DNA of 64,000 nucleotides from Tyzzerella sp. An114 (GCF_002161055.1 NZ_NFLT01000005.1:181994-245993), one strand, 5' to 3'. Shown: positions 17,881 through 27,401, counted from the first letter of the stretch. The notes: a model not told the origin generated them from the sequence alone. Translations and numbers: made by a program.

Positions 17881-20201
17881 TTTTAGCAAACGGGACATTG
17901 CTTAATGACAGATATGAAATTCTCGAAAAACTTGGTGCCGGAGGAATGGCTGTTGCATACTGCGGTCGTGACAAAATGCTTGATAGATTTGTTACTATAA
18001 AAGTTCTTCGTGAAGAATTTTCATCTGATGATGAGTTCAAAGAAAAATTTAAGTTTGAAGCACGTTCTGCTGCAAGTCTTTCTCATCCTAATATAGTAAA
18101 TGTTTATGATGTAGGAGAATATAACGGTATAAGTTATATAGTTATGGAGTACATACATGGTGATACTCTCAAAAAAGCCATAAAGGAGAAAGCTCCTTTT
18201 GATACAATATCTATTGTAAATATATCTTTACAGATGGCTTCTGCCATATCCCATGCCCATAAAAATCATGTAGTCCATAGAGACATAAAACCACAAAATA
18301 TACTTGTTGGTTCTGACGGTATAATAAAGGTTACTGATTTTGGTATTGCTAGAGCTGCAACAGGTGCTACTGTTGAGACAACAGCTAATGCAATAGGTTC
18401 TGTTCATTATTTTTCACCGGAACAGGCAAGGGGTGGCTATGTTGATGAAAAGAGTGATATATATTCTCTTGGTATAACAATGTATGAAATGGCTACTGGT
18501 AGAGTTCCTTTTGACGGTGAAAATGCTGTAACAATAGCTCTTAAACATTTAAGTGATGACCTTCCGGACATGAGACAGTTTAATCCTAATTTATCAAAAA
18601 ATGTTGAGCGTATCATAAAGAAGGCTACTGAAAAAAGAGCAAGTGATAGATATGCAAATGTTGACCTTATGATAGAGGACCTTTTAAAGGTTAAAACAAC
18701 GGGAGACGCTGAACCGGAAGAAGAAAAACATGATGAAAATAAAATTGAGGAAGAAAATATTATTCCGGTTCCTTCAAGAAGAAGAAGCAGAATGGAAAGA
18801 AGAAATGATGCTTCTGATAAAAATAGTAAACTTAGAATTTCAAAAGATACAGGAGATTTTGAGCCTGAGTATGTTGAAGAGGAAGATGATAAAACTGTGC
18901 GTTCTTCTTACAGAAAAAATTCTAATAAACCAAAATCAAAAACTGTTTCAGAAAAGAGCAGTATAAAAAGCTCAAAATCAAAACAAAAACCTTCTGAAAG
19001 TAAATACAGAAAGAAAAATAATGATGACTATTATGAAGAAGATTATGATAAAGGACAAGAAAAGAAAGTAATAATAGCTGCTGTTATAACAGCTCTTATT
19101 ATTATCGGAGCAATATCTTTTGCAGGATTTAAGTTCTTGGGAAGTAGTCTTTTTGCAACAGGAGAACCTGTGACAGTTCCTTATTTTGTAGGTGTAAATT
19201 ATGAGACAGCAAAAAGCACAGCTGAAGATATGGGAATTGAGCTTGTTGAAAAAGGAAAAGATTACAGCAACTATGAAGCTGGTGTAATATTTGCTCAGAA
19301 TGTTGAAGAAGGGGATACCATAAAGAAAGGTCAGGAAGTTGGCGTTAAGGTAAGTCTTGGATATGCTGAGTATAAAATGCCTAGTGTTGTTGGAAAAGAT
19401 GAAAATGATGCAACAAATTCAATAAGCGAGAAAACAGGAATTGAGCCTAAAATAACTTATGAGTTCAGTGAAGAAGTTGAGACAGGAAAAGTTATAAGTC
19501 AATCTCCTTCTGAGGGAACTACAATTACAGCAAAATCAACTGTAAGTCTTGTTATAAGTAAGGGCGAAGAATTTAAAAAAGTTGCTGTTCCTAACCTTGT
19601 AGGTCAGACTGAAGACGGAGCGAGAAAAATGCTTGAGTCTAAAGGACTTATTCTTGGAAATGTGACAAAGACAGAAAGTGAAAAAGTTGCAGAGGGAAAA
19701 GTTATAACTCAGACAATATCTGCTGGTGAAGAAGTTGCAAAAAATAGTGTTGTTGATATTGTTATTAGTACAGGAGCACCAAAGGAAGAGGAAAAACCTG
19801 AGAATAATGAAGATAATAATAATTCTTCAACAAATAATAATGATAATAATAACACAAATAATAATTCAAGCAATAACAATAATAATAACAACACTGAAAC
19901 AGATAATACAGAAAATACAAACACAGGAAATAATAATGAGAATACAACTTCAGATGAAAATACAGGGGCTTCATCAACAAAGAATTTCCCTATATATCTT
20001 AAAAATGATGGACAGTATGGAGACACAGTCCATGTTAAAGTTGTAAAAACAGGTTCTGATGGAAGTACAACTGTTGTTAAAGACTCTAATCAGTCTGTTT
20101 CATCTTTCCCACAGCAAATTTCAATCACTGGCACAGGTAGTGCAACAATAGAATGTTATATAGACGGAAATCTTCTCTGGAGTGAGAATGTAGATTTTTG
20201 A
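17877..20201 (+). CDS. prkC: PASTA-domain Ser/Thr protein kinase (PrkC/Stk type)
   Basis: PrkC-type kinases sense peptidoglycan fragments or lipid II and regulate growth and spore germination. The 774-residue protein has an N-terminal kinase domain (about 8-265) with GAGGMA, HRDIKPQN and DFGIARA. A basic, low-complexity juxtamembrane stretch (about 280-395), a membrane helix (about 397-418) and three PASTA repeats (about 430-645) follow. An Asn-rich linker (about 640-705) made of AAT/AAC codons then leads to a C-terminal beta-rich domain of about 70 residues. The linker and terminal domain are unusual additions. The gene is coupled to the phosphatase and precedes rsgA by 14 bp. Confidence 0.94.
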   Translation: MILANGTLLNDRYEILEKLGAGGMAVAYCGRDKMLDRFVTIKVLREEFSSDDEFKEKFKFEARSAASLSHPNIVNVYDVGEYNGISYIVMEYIHGDTLKKAIKEKAPFDTISIVNISLQMASAISHAHKNHVVHRDIKPQNILVGSDGIIKVTDFGIARAATGATVETTANAIGSVHYFSPEQARGGYVDEKSDIYSLGITMYEMATGRVPFDGENAVTIALKHLSDDLPDMRQFNPNLSKNVERIIKKATEKRASDRYANVDLMIEDLLKVKTTGDAEPEEEKHDENKIEEENIIPVPSRRRSRMERRNDASDKNSKLRISKDTGDFEPEYVEEEDDKTVRSSYRKNSNKPKSKTVSEKSSIKSSKSKQKPSESKYRKKNNDDYYEEDYDKGQEKKVIIAAVITALIIIGAISFAGFKFLGSSLFATGEPVTVPYFVGVNYETAKSTAEDMGIELVEKGKDYSNYEAGVIFAQNVEEGDTIKKGQEVGVKVSLGYAEYKMPSVVGKDENDATNSISEKTGIEPKITYEFSEEVETGKVISQSPSEGTTITAKSTVSLVISKGEEFKKVAVPNLVGQTEDGARKMLESKGLILGNVTKTESEKVAEGKVITQTISAGEEVAKNSVVDIVISTGAPKEEEKPENNEDNNNSSTNNNDNNNTNNNSSNNNNNNNTETDNTENTNTGNNNENTTSDENTGASSTKNFPIYLKNDGQYGDTVHVKVVKTGSDGSTTVVKDSNQSVSSFPQQISITGTGSATIECYIDGNLLWSENVDF

Positions 20202-20215
20202 AAAGGTGGAAATGA

Positions 20216-21091
20216 ATGATAAGTGGTACAATAATTAAAGGAATAGGCGGATTTTATTATATAGATACTGAACAGGGAGTCTATGAATGTAGAGCCAGGG
20301 GTATTTTTAGAAAAGAAAAACTTAAACCTACTGTTGGAGACTTTGTTAAAATATCAGTGTTAGATGAAAAAAATAAAAAAGGAAGTCTTGACTTTATAGA
20401 ACCAAGAAAAAATATGCTTATAAGACCTAGAGTTTCAAATGTTGAGCAGGCTGTAATAGTTTTTGCTGCTGTAAGCCCTAATATAAATGTTGACCTTTTA
20501 GATAGGTTCCTTATACTTGTGGCAGAACAGAAACTTGATGTTTTAATATGTATAAATAAAATCGACCTTGATACTGAAAAGAATTATGAAAGTATCAAAA
20601 AGATTTACGAAACTTCCGGTTATAAGGTTATATGTCTTAGTGCTGAAAAGGGGATAGGCATTGAGGAACTTAAAAAAGAACTTAAAAATAAAATATCTGT
20701 TTTTGCTGGTCCTTCTGGTGTCGGCAAAAGCAGCCTTATAAATGCTGTTGCTCCAGATTTAAAACTTAAAACCGGAGAGATTAGTGCAAAGATTGAGAGA
20801 GGAAAGCATACTACACGCCACGCAGAGCTTATGCAGATAGAAGAACATAGTTATATTGTTGATTCTCCTGGATTTACTTCTCTTTTTCTTGAGCATATAC
20901 CGGCGGAAGAACTTCAATATTATTTTAAAGAGTTTGAGCCTTATCTCAATGGTTGTAGATACACAGGTTGCAGTCATATACATGAGCCTGACTGTGAAGT
21001 AAAAGAACATGTTGGTGAAGAGATACCTAATGAAAGGTATGAAAGATATGTCAACTTATATAATGAACTTAGAAAGGACAGGAGAAAATAA
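20216..21091 (+). CDS. rsgA: Ribosome small-subunit GTPase RsgA
   Basis: RsgA is a circularly permuted GTPase that checks late 30S assembly. The 291-residue protein has an N-terminal OB-fold (about 1-65), then G motifs in permuted order: NKID (about 120), GPSGVGKSSL (about 165) and DSPGF (about 222). The C-terminal zinc finger contains CRYTGCSH and CEV. Length is normal. Its stop overlaps the ATG of rpe by one base (21091), so the genes are coupled. Confidence 0.97.
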   Translation: MISGTIIKGIGGFYYIDTEQGVYECRARGIFRKEKLKPTVGDFVKISVLDEKNKKGSLDFIEPRKNMLIRPRVSNVEQAVIVFAAVSPNINVDLLDRFLILVAEQKLDVLICINKIDLDTEKNYESIKKIYETSGYKVICLSAEKGIGIEELKKELKNKISVFAGPSGVGKSSLINAVAPDLKLKTGEISAKIERGKHTTRHAELMQIEEHSYIVDSPGFTSLFLEHIPAEELQYYFKEFEPYLNGCRYTGCSHIHEPDCEVKEHVGEEIPNERYERYVNLYNELRKDRRK

Positions 21092-21753
21092 TGGAATACA
21101 AACTTGCACCTTCACTGCTTTCAGCAGATTTTGGAATTGTAAAAGAACAGCTTGAAATAATGGAAAAAGCAGGAGCTCCATATATTCATCTTGATGTTAT
21201 GGACGGAGTTTTTGTACCAAATATATCTTTTGGTATGCCTGTTTTAAAATCATTAAGAAAATATACAAACATGGTTTTTGATGCACATCTTATGATTGTT
21301 GAGCCTGAAAGATATGTTGAGGAGTTAGCAAAAATAGGTTGTGATATTATAAATATCCATGTTGAAGCTACAAAAAATCCAAAAGAAGTTATATCAAAAA
21401 TAAACAGCCTTGGTGTTAAATCAGGTATTACAATAAAACCTGCAACACCTGTTTCTGCAATATATGATGTTTTATCTGATGTTGATATGGTTCTTGTAAT
21501 GAGTGTTGAGCCGGGATTTGGTGGTCAGAAATTTATGCCAGAACAGCTTGATAAAGTCCGTGAGCTTAAAAAGATAAAAGATGAAAAAGGCTATAAATAT
21601 GATATACAGATTGACGGCGGAATAACTCTTGACAATGTAAGAGAGGTTATTGAAGCTGGTGTAAACTGTGTTGTTGCTGGTTCATCTGTTCTTGGTAAAG
21701 AAGACATTGGAAAAGCAGTAAAAGATTTTAATAGTATTTTTGAGGAGTATTAA
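21091..21753 (+). CDS. rpe: Ribulose-phosphate 3-epimerase
   Basis: Rpe interconverts D-ribulose 5-phosphate and D-xylulose 5-phosphate in the pentose phosphate pathway. The 220-residue TIM-barrel protein shows HLDVMDGVFVPNISFG, DAHLMI, NIHVEA, MSVEPGFGGQKF with the catalytic residues, and QIDGGI. It sits between rsgA and thiN, a conserved order in Firmicutes. Confidence 0.97.
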   Translation: MEYKLAPSLLSADFGIVKEQLEIMEKAGAPYIHLDVMDGVFVPNISFGMPVLKSLRKYTNMVFDAHLMIVEPERYVEELAKIGCDIINIHVEATKNPKEVISKINSLGVKSGITIKPATPVSAIYDVLSDVDMVLVMSVEPGFGGQKFMPEQLDKVRELKKIKDEKGYKYDIQIDGGITLDNVREVIEAGVNCVVAGSSVLGKEDIGKAVKDFNSIFEEY

Positions 21754-21754
21754 T

Positions 21755-22390
21755 ATGAGAGCTATTGTTTTTGGTGGTGCTGACATAGATGATTACAGTT
21801 TTTGTAAAAAATACATCAATTCTGAAAACATTATAATATGCTGTGATAGAGGACTTTTACACGCAGATAGACTTGAGGTAAAACCAGATTATATTGTTGG
21901 AGATTTTGACTCTGTTGCAGATACACTTTTAAAGGAATATAGAGAAAAAAACTTTGATATAGAGGAGTATCCTTCCCATAAAAATTATACAGACCTTGAA
22001 CTTGGAATTAATATTGCTATTGAAAAAGGTGCTGATGATATAATTATTATGGGTGGTATAGGTTCAAGAATTGACCATACTTTTGGCAATATGCATCTTT
22101 TATATATGCTTCTTAAAAAGAATATAAAAGCCTGTCTTATAAATGAACATAATTACATTACTCTTACAAATTCTAAACTCAAATTAAAGGGAGACAAAGG
22201 CGAAACTGTTTCTGTTCTTCCTTTTATGGGTGATGCTTTCGGTGTAACACTTAAAGGTTTTGAATATCCTTTAAATGACGCTACTATGAAGTGTGGAGAG
22301 TCTTTGGGAGTAAGTAATGTTGTTGTAGATGATGAAGCTTTTGTTGAAGTAAAAGAAGGTTGTCTGGCTGTTATGAAAGCTAGAGATTAA
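21755..22390 (+). CDS. thiN: Thiamine pyrophosphokinase
   Basis: ThiN converts thiamine plus ATP to thiamine diphosphate. The 211-residue protein has the GDFDSV motif, the HKNYTDLELGI block that binds Mg-ATP, and MGGIGSRIDHTFGN. The start at 21755 fits GAGGAG about 8 nt upstream and the family N-terminus; a TTG 15 bp earlier has no ribosome site. The gene begins just after the rpe stop and ends at a terminator. Confidence 0.94.
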   Translation: MRAIVFGGADIDDYSFCKKYINSENIIICCDRGLLHADRLEVKPDYIVGDFDSVADTLLKEYREKNFDIEEYPSHKNYTDLELGINIAIEKGADDIIIMGGIGSRIDHTFGNMHLLYMLLKKNIKACLINEHNYITLTNSKLKLKGDKGETVSVLPFMGDAFGVTLKGFEYPLNDATMKCGESLGVSNVVVDDEAFVEVKEGCLAVMKARD

Positions 22391-22393
22391 TTT

Positions 22394-22430
22394 AAAAAAC
22401 ACAGAGTTATATTTTAACTCTGTGTTTTTT
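22394..22430 (+). terminator. Terminator after thiN
   Basis: A 16-bp stem, AAAAAACACAGAGTTA and TAACTCTGTGTTTTTT, with a short A/T loop ends in a T run. Confidence 0.9.
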
Positions 22431-22475
22431 ATTTGAATATAATATACCAACAAATTTTTATGGTGGTGGATTATA

Positions 22476-22619
22476 TTGAAATGTATAAATAAAGATGCTT
22501 TGGGTTTTATATGTATAGGTTTTGGTGCTGGAATAATACTTGTTGCCTTTGTGCCTAAATGGTGCTTTTTTTGGGGTGGAATATTTATATGTTGTGGAAT
22601 AAAAATTTTGAATGAATAA
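22476..22619 (+). CDS. Small hydrophobic membrane protein at the thiN-rpmB locus
   Basis: A 47-codon frame starts with TTG at 22476 behind a GGTGGTGGA sequence and ends with TAA at 22619. The start has no competing ATG in frame. The protein begins KCINKDALGFICIGFG, is hydrophobic from about residue 9 to 42 with two likely helices separated by PKW, and contains five cysteines. It lies between terminators that isolate it from thiN and rpmB, so it would need its own promoter. Bacillus has the 26-residue sporulation peptide SpoVM at this position, but this sequence does not resemble SpoVM. Function unknown. Confidence 0.6.
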   Translation: MKCINKDALGFICIGFGAGIILVAFVPKWCFFWGGIFICCGIKILNE

Positions 22620-22621
22620 AT

Positions 22622-22656
22622 AAAAAAGGCTTCTGAAATTTTCAGAAGCCTTTTAT
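22622..22656. terminator. Bidirectional terminator between the small membrane gene and rpmB
   Basis: AAAAGGCTTCTGAAA pairs with TTTCAGAAGCCTTTT almost without a loop; A and T runs on both sides serve both converging genes. Confidence 0.9.
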
Positions 22657-22673
22657 CTCTTTATTATAAAAGA

Positions 22674-22874
22674 TTAGATTGCACGAGTTACTTTATTTGA
22701 ACGTAAACATCTTGTGCAGATGTAGATTGATTTTACTGTTCCGTTATCTACGATTTTAACTTTTTTTACGTTTGGTTTCCATGTTCTGTTAGCACGTCTA
22801 CTTACCTGACTACGGTTGATGCTAATTCTATGTCCTGTACGCATACCTTTTTCACAAATTTCACACTTTGCCAT
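22674..22874 (-). CDS. rpmB: 50S ribosomal protein L28 (zinc-binding form)
   Basis: L28 is a small protein of the large ribosomal subunit. The 66-residue sequence carries two CxxC pairs (CEIC near the N-terminus, CTRC at about 55), which marks the zinc-containing paralogue type, plus the conserved GHRISINRSQVSRRANRTWKPN. It is transcribed against its neighbours, as in other Firmicutes, from its own promoter at 22919-22947 and with a GAGGAGG ribosome site. Confidence 0.97.
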   Translation of the reverse strand: MAKCEICEKGMRTGHRISINRSQVSRRANRTWKPNVKKVKIVDNGTVKSIYICTRCLRSNKVTRAI

Positions 22875-22918
22875 TTTAAATGCACCTCCTCGAATTCTTT
22901 GTGTGACACAACAAAAGT

Positions 22919-22947
22919 ATTCTATCAGAAAAAAAAGAATTTTGCAA
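22919..22947 (-). promoter_or_regulatory. Candidate sigma-A promoter of rpmB
   Basis: On the minus strand: TTGCAA, a 17-nt T-rich spacer, TAGAAT. It lies about 45 bp before the rpmB start. Confidence 0.55.
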
Positions 22948-23132
22948 CATTTTTAATGTTTTTTTTAAAAAAATTTTATAAAAAATAATTGCAGTAATTA
23001 AAGTATTCAATTACAATATAGATTGTATCGTCATAAATAGTTGTTTGTATACTTTGTGAATTAAAATAATGTTTTAAAAAATATGTTTTTAGTGTTATAA
23101 TAAAGAAAATTATTATTTTGGGAGGTAGATTT

Positions 23133-23489
23133 ATGTCAGCTAAGCTTGAAAATGATTATGGTGTCATTACAATAGAAAACGAAGTTATTGCGAGGATAGC
23201 AGGCTATGCTGCCATGGACTGCTATGGTATAGTTGGTATGGCTGCTAAAAATGTAAAAGACGGCATTGTCCAGCTTTTAAAGAAAGAAAGTCTTACAAAA
23301 GGAATTAAACTCACAGTCAATGAAAATAAAATTTCACTTGATTTTCATATTATTGTTGAGTATGGCACAAATATTACTGCTATTGCAGATAATATTATAA
23401 GCACTGTAAAATATAAGGTTGAGGAATTTGCCGGCCTTGAAGTGGAAAATGTCAACATATTTGTTGAAGGTGTCAGAGTAGACAATTAA
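23133..23489 (+). CDS. Asp23/Gls24 family envelope-stress protein
   Basis: Members of this family associate with the membrane and respond to envelope or alkaline stress. The 118-residue protein shows the family core: ENDYGVITIENEVIARIAGYAA at the start, CYGIVGMAAKN, then IIVEYGTNITAIADN and the C-terminal VNIFVEGVRV. The start at 23133 lies behind GGGAGG; an earlier in-frame codon at 23118 would overlap the ribosome site. It directly precedes the FakA-like gene, the conserved yloU-yloV arrangement. Confidence 0.93.
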   Translation: MSAKLENDYGVITIENEVIARIAGYAAMDCYGIVGMAAKNVKDGIVQLLKKESLTKGIKLTVNENKISLDFHIIVEYGTNITAIADNIISTVKYKVEEFAGLEVENVNIFVEGVRVDN

Positions 23490-23504
23490 GGAGGAGCATT
23501 ACCT

Positions 23505-25169
23505 GTGGGTATTACTAGTATTAATGGATTATTATTGAAAAAAATGATTATTGCGGGAGCTAATAAGCTTAACAGTGAAAAACAGCTTGTAGACTCTCTC
23601 AATGTTTTTCCTGTGCCAGACGGTGATACAGGTACAAATATGTCTCTTACAGTTATTGCAGCAGCAAGAGAAATTGAAAAAAATAACAGCCTTAACATAG
23701 GTGAGATAGCAAAAGCTGCAGCAAACGGTGCTTTACGAGGAGCTAGAGGAAACTCTGGTGTTATAACATCACAGCTTTTCAGAGGTTTTTATAAAGGTCT
23801 TGAAGGCAAAGAGGAAGCAAACACAAAAGATATTGCTTTAGCAATAGCAAAAGGTGTAAAGACAGCTTATAAGGCAGTTATGAAACCAAAGGAAGGTACT
23901 ATTCTTACAGTTGCAAGAGCTTGTGCTGAAAGTGCTGAAAAATATGCTGATGAAATAACAGACATTGAAAAATTTATTGAACAAATACTTGAAGACGGAA
24001 ATGCTATGCTTCTTCAAACAACAGATATGCTTCCAGCATTAAAACAGGCTAATGTTGTTGATGCAGGAGGAAAAGGTTTACTTTTCATTCTTCAGGGAGC
24101 TTATGAGAATATACACACAGAGGGAGAAATTACTGTTGATGAGCCTTTAAAAACTCAGGTTCCAGATTTCTCTGCTATTACATCTGTTGACAATGACAGT
24201 ATAACTTTTGGATATTGTACAGAATTCTTTATAAATGTAAATAATGCAGATAATAAGATTGTAACAAATCTTAAAGCATATCTTGGAACAATAGGAGATT
24301 CTATTGTTTGTGTTGCTGATGATGATATAATAAAAATTCATGTTCACACAGACCATCCAGGACTTGCCCTTGAGAAAGCTCTCACAATAGGAAGTTTAAG
24401 TGGTCTTAAAATTGAAAATATGCGTGAACAGCACACAAATATAATTGACTTTGGAGGAAACAAAAAATCAGAAGCTCCAGCTCCTGTTGAAAAGAAAGAT
24501 GAACCACCAAAGGAAATTGGTTTCATATCTGTTTCTGTTGGTAGTGGTCTTTCTGAAATATTCAAAAACCTTGGTGTTGATGAAATTATTGAGGGTGGAC
24601 AAACTATGAACCCAAGTACAGAGGATATTTTAAATGCTGTTGAAAATATAAACGCAAAAAATATCATTGTACTTCCTAACAATAAAAATATAATACTTGC
24701 TGCTGAACAGGCTGCAAAACTTTCAAAGGATAAAAAAGTTTTTGTTGTTCCTTCAAAAACAATACCTGAAGGTATAACAGCTATGATAAACTTTAATCCT
24801 GCTGAAAGTGTTGACAGTAATGTTTCTGATATGACAGAAAGTTTATCAACTGTGAAAACAGCCATGGTTACTTATGCTGTCAGAGAAACTTCTATTGATG
24901 ATAAGCAGATTGAGGAGGGAGATATCCTCGGTATGCTTGGAGGAAATATTGCTGTTGTTTCAAAAGACTTGATTGAAGGCACAAAAGAGCTTATTGATAA
25001 GGCTGTTGATGATGACAGTGAAATGATAAGCGTTTATTATGGAAGTGATGTAAAAGAAGATGAAGCAAATGAAATTGCTGCATATATTGAGGAGAAATAT
25101 CCTGATTGTGAAGTTGAAGTTCAGCTTGGAAATCAGCCTCTCTACTACTACATTATTTCAGTTGAATAA
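23505..25169 (+). CDS. FakA-like fatty-acid kinase subunit (YloV, DAK2-domain protein)
   Basis: FakA phosphorylates fatty acids bound to a FakB/DegV partner, feeding exogenous fatty acids into phospholipids via acyl-phosphate. The 554-residue protein has an N-terminal DhaL/DAK2 kinase domain with FPVPDGDTGTNM (the Mg-ATP-binding DxDxxxN pattern, about 33-44) and GARGNSGVI. A middle domain and a DegV-related C-terminal domain follow. The start is GTG at 23505 behind AAGGAGGAG. It is co-transcribed with the Asp23 gene and ends at a terminator. No fakB is present in this window. Confidence 0.9.
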   Translation: MGITSINGLLLKKMIIAGANKLNSEKQLVDSLNVFPVPDGDTGTNMSLTVIAAAREIEKNNSLNIGEIAKAAANGALRGARGNSGVITSQLFRGFYKGLEGKEEANTKDIALAIAKGVKTAYKAVMKPKEGTILTVARACAESAEKYADEITDIEKFIEQILEDGNAMLLQTTDMLPALKQANVVDAGGKGLLFILQGAYENIHTEGEITVDEPLKTQVPDFSAITSVDNDSITFGYCTEFFINVNNADNKIVTNLKAYLGTIGDSIVCVADDDIIKIHVHTDHPGLALEKALTIGSLSGLKIENMREQHTNIIDFGGNKKSEAPAPVEKKDEPPKEIGFISVSVGSGLSEIFKNLGVDEIIEGGQTMNPSTEDILNAVENINAKNIIVLPNNKNIILAAEQAAKLSKDKKVFVVPSKTIPEGITAMINFNPAESVDSNVSDMTESLSTVKTAMVTYAVRETSIDDKQIEEGDILGMLGGNIAVVSKDLIEGTKELIDKAVDDDSEMISVYYGSDVKEDEANEIAAYIEEKYPDCEVEVQLGNQPLYYYIISVE

Positions 25170-25194
25170 AATATAATTAAAAATAAATATTTAA

Positions 25195-25245
25195 GGGGCA
25201 GTTTAGCTATATATTTTATTATATTGGCTTATCTGCCCTTTTTTT
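25195..25245 (+). terminator. Terminator between the FakA-like gene and recG
   Basis: GGGCAG and AGC pair with GCT and CTGCCC across an A/T loop, followed by seven or more T residues just before the recG ribosome site. Confidence 0.65.
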
Positions 25246-25257
25246 GGAGGTGAATAT

Positions 25258-27309
25258 ATGTTTTTGGAAAGTCCTGTTACAGAGATAAAAAGTATAGGCG
25301 AGGAGAGAAGCAGGAAACTTTCAAAACTTGGAATATTTACTGTTAAAGACCTTATTGAACATTTTCCAAGAGATTATGAAGATAGAAGCCAAATAAGAAA
25401 TATATCTGATATACAGATTAATGAGGAAAATACATTTATAGGAAAAGTTAAGGGTGTTCCCGATGATATACGTGTCAAAAATTTGAGAATGATTAAAGCT
25501 AAAATTGAGGACTCAACGGGAAAAGTTACTGCTGTATGGTACAATCAACCTTATATGAAAAAAGCCTTTAAAGAGGGTGTTGATTATATTTTTACAGGAA
25601 AAGCAGTTAAAAAATATAGTAGAATAGAAATACAGTCTCCAGAGTTTGAGGTAGTTTCTGAAAATGATACGCTTTCAGGAGGTAGAATTGTTCCTGTATA
25701 TCCTGCTACCAGTGGTATTTCTCAAAAGATATTGAGAGGTCTTATAAAAGACACTATTGATGCTACGGGAAATCAGCTTTGTGATTTTATGCCTTTGTGG
25801 GTGAGAAAACAATATAAATTGTGTGATAGAAATTTTGCTATTCAAAATATACATTTTCCTGAAAACAATGATAGCTTTTTTATTGCCAGAAGAAGACTTG
25901 TTTTTGAAGAACTTTTTATACTTCAAACTGCTCTTTTGAGAATGAAAACAGCCTTTAAAGAAAATAAAAAAGGTATTGTTTTTGAAAATACAAAGTGTAT
26001 AAATGATGTTTTAGATATTTTACCCTTTAATTTGACTGATGCTCAAAATAAAGTTTTGGGAGAAATAATGTCTGATATTAAAGAGGGCAAAGCTATGAAC
26101 AGACTTGTACAGGGTGATGTTGGAAGTGGTAAAACTGCTGTTGCTCTTGTTGTGGCATATATGGCAATAAAAAATGGTTTTCAGTCAGCTTTAATGGTTC
26201 CTACTGAAGTTTTAGCAGGTCAGCATTATGAGTTTTTTTCTGAAATGTTTGGAAAACTTGGAATTGAAACTGTACTTTTGACAGGTTCACTTAAAAAGAA
26301 AGAAAAAGATTTAATATTAGATAAGGTTAAAACAGGACAGGCTAAAATGATAATAGGAACTCATGCTGTTATACAGGAAAATGTTGAGTTTTACAATTTA
26401 GGTATGGTTATTACTGATGAACAACATCGTTTCGGTGTAAGACAGAGAGGAACTTTAAGTGAAAAGGGAAATAATCCCCATGTTCTTGTTATGACAGCAA
26501 CACCAATTCCAAGAACTCTTGCCCTTATACTTTATGGTGACCTTGATATATCAATAATAGACCACTTACCACCAGGACGACAAAAAATTGATACTTTGGG
26601 AGTAAATTCATCTTACCATGATAGAATATATGGATTTATAAAGAAAGAAGTTGATAGGGGAAGACAGGTTTATATAATATGTCCAATGATTGATGATAAT
26701 GATAAATTAGATGTTCAATCTGTAACAAGTTATACTGAAAAACTTAAAAATGAAATATTTAGTGAATATTCTGTTGAATGTCTTCATGGAAAAATAAAGC
26801 CTAAAGAAAAACAAGACATTATGGATAGATTTTCAAGAAATGAAGTTAATATACTTGTATCTACAACAGTTATTGAGGTTGGTATAAATGTTCCAAATGC
26901 AACTATAATGCTTATAGAAAATGCGGAAAGATTTGGACTTGCGCAGCTTCATCAGCTTAGAGGGCGAGTTGGCAGAGGTAATGAGAAATCTTATTGTATA
27001 CTTGTAAGTGACTCAAAAAGTAAAGTTGCAATAGAGAGAGTTAAAATGATGACAAAATCTTCAGACGGTTTTGAAATATCTGAAATGGACTTGAAACTTA
27101 GAGGTCCGGGAGAATTTTTTGGTACAAAACAACATGGTTTGCCTGAAATGAAAATTGCAAATCTTTATAAGGATATGGATATTTTAAAAGAGGCTCAAAA
27201 AGCCGCTTTTGATATTATAAAATATGATGAAAATATGGAAAAAGAGGAAAATGAATTGCTTCTTAGAGAGTTACAAAATATCATTAATGTTGACAAAGTT
27301 AATATATAA
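25258..27309 (+). CDS. recG: ATP-dependent DNA helicase RecG
   Basis: RecG remodels stalled forks and branched DNA. The 683-residue protein has an N-terminal wedge OB-domain (about 60-150), then SF2 helicase motifs: GDVGSGKTAVA (about 283), TDEQHRFGVRQR (about 386, the DEQH form usual for RecG), TATPIPRTLAL, and motif VI QLRGRVGRG. Length is normal. It opens a run towards rsmD and coaD, with a 136-bp gap that holds a weak promoter. Confidence 0.97.
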   Translation: MFLESPVTEIKSIGEERSRKLSKLGIFTVKDLIEHFPRDYEDRSQIRNISDIQINEENTFIGKVKGVPDDIRVKNLRMIKAKIEDSTGKVTAVWYNQPYMKKAFKEGVDYIFTGKAVKKYSRIEIQSPEFEVVSENDTLSGGRIVPVYPATSGISQKILRGLIKDTIDATGNQLCDFMPLWVRKQYKLCDRNFAIQNIHFPENNDSFFIARRRLVFEELFILQTALLRMKTAFKENKKGIVFENTKCINDVLDILPFNLTDAQNKVLGEIMSDIKEGKAMNRLVQGDVGSGKTAVALVVAYMAIKNGFQSALMVPTEVLAGQHYEFFSEMFGKLGIETVLLTGSLKKKEKDLILDKVKTGQAKMIIGTHAVIQENVEFYNLGMVITDEQHRFGVRQRGTLSEKGNNPHVLVMTATPIPRTLALILYGDLDISIIDHLPPGRQKIDTLGVNSSYHDRIYGFIKKEVDRGRQVYIICPMIDDNDKLDVQSVTSYTEKLKNEIFSEYSVECLHGKIKPKEKQDIMDRFSRNEVNILVSTTVIEVGINVPNATIMLIENAERFGLAQLHQLRGRVGRGNEKSYCILVSDSKSKVAIERVKMMTKSSDGFEISEMDLKLRGPGEFFGTKQHGLPEMKIANLYKDMDILKEAQKAAFDIIKYDENMEKEENELLLRELQNIINVDKVNI

Positions 27310-27372
27310 TTTCATTTTAGTCATATTATATATTTTATTAATTTGAAAAAAATGATATAATTAAATTCATTG

Positions 27373-27401
27373 TTGTATTTTAAAGGTTTTTTTGCTATAC
27401 T
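27373..27401 (+). promoter_or_regulatory. Weak candidate promoter upstream of rsmD
   Basis: TTGTAT, a 17-nt spacer and TATACT lie about 45 bp before rsmD. The -10 is good, the -35 poor. Confidence 0.35.

Noticed and set aside
19709..20026. Open frames opposite the Asn-rich part of the PASTA kinase
   Set aside because: Low-complexity Leu/Ser/Tyr-rich reading of AAT/AAC repeats; no start signals and inside a clear gene.
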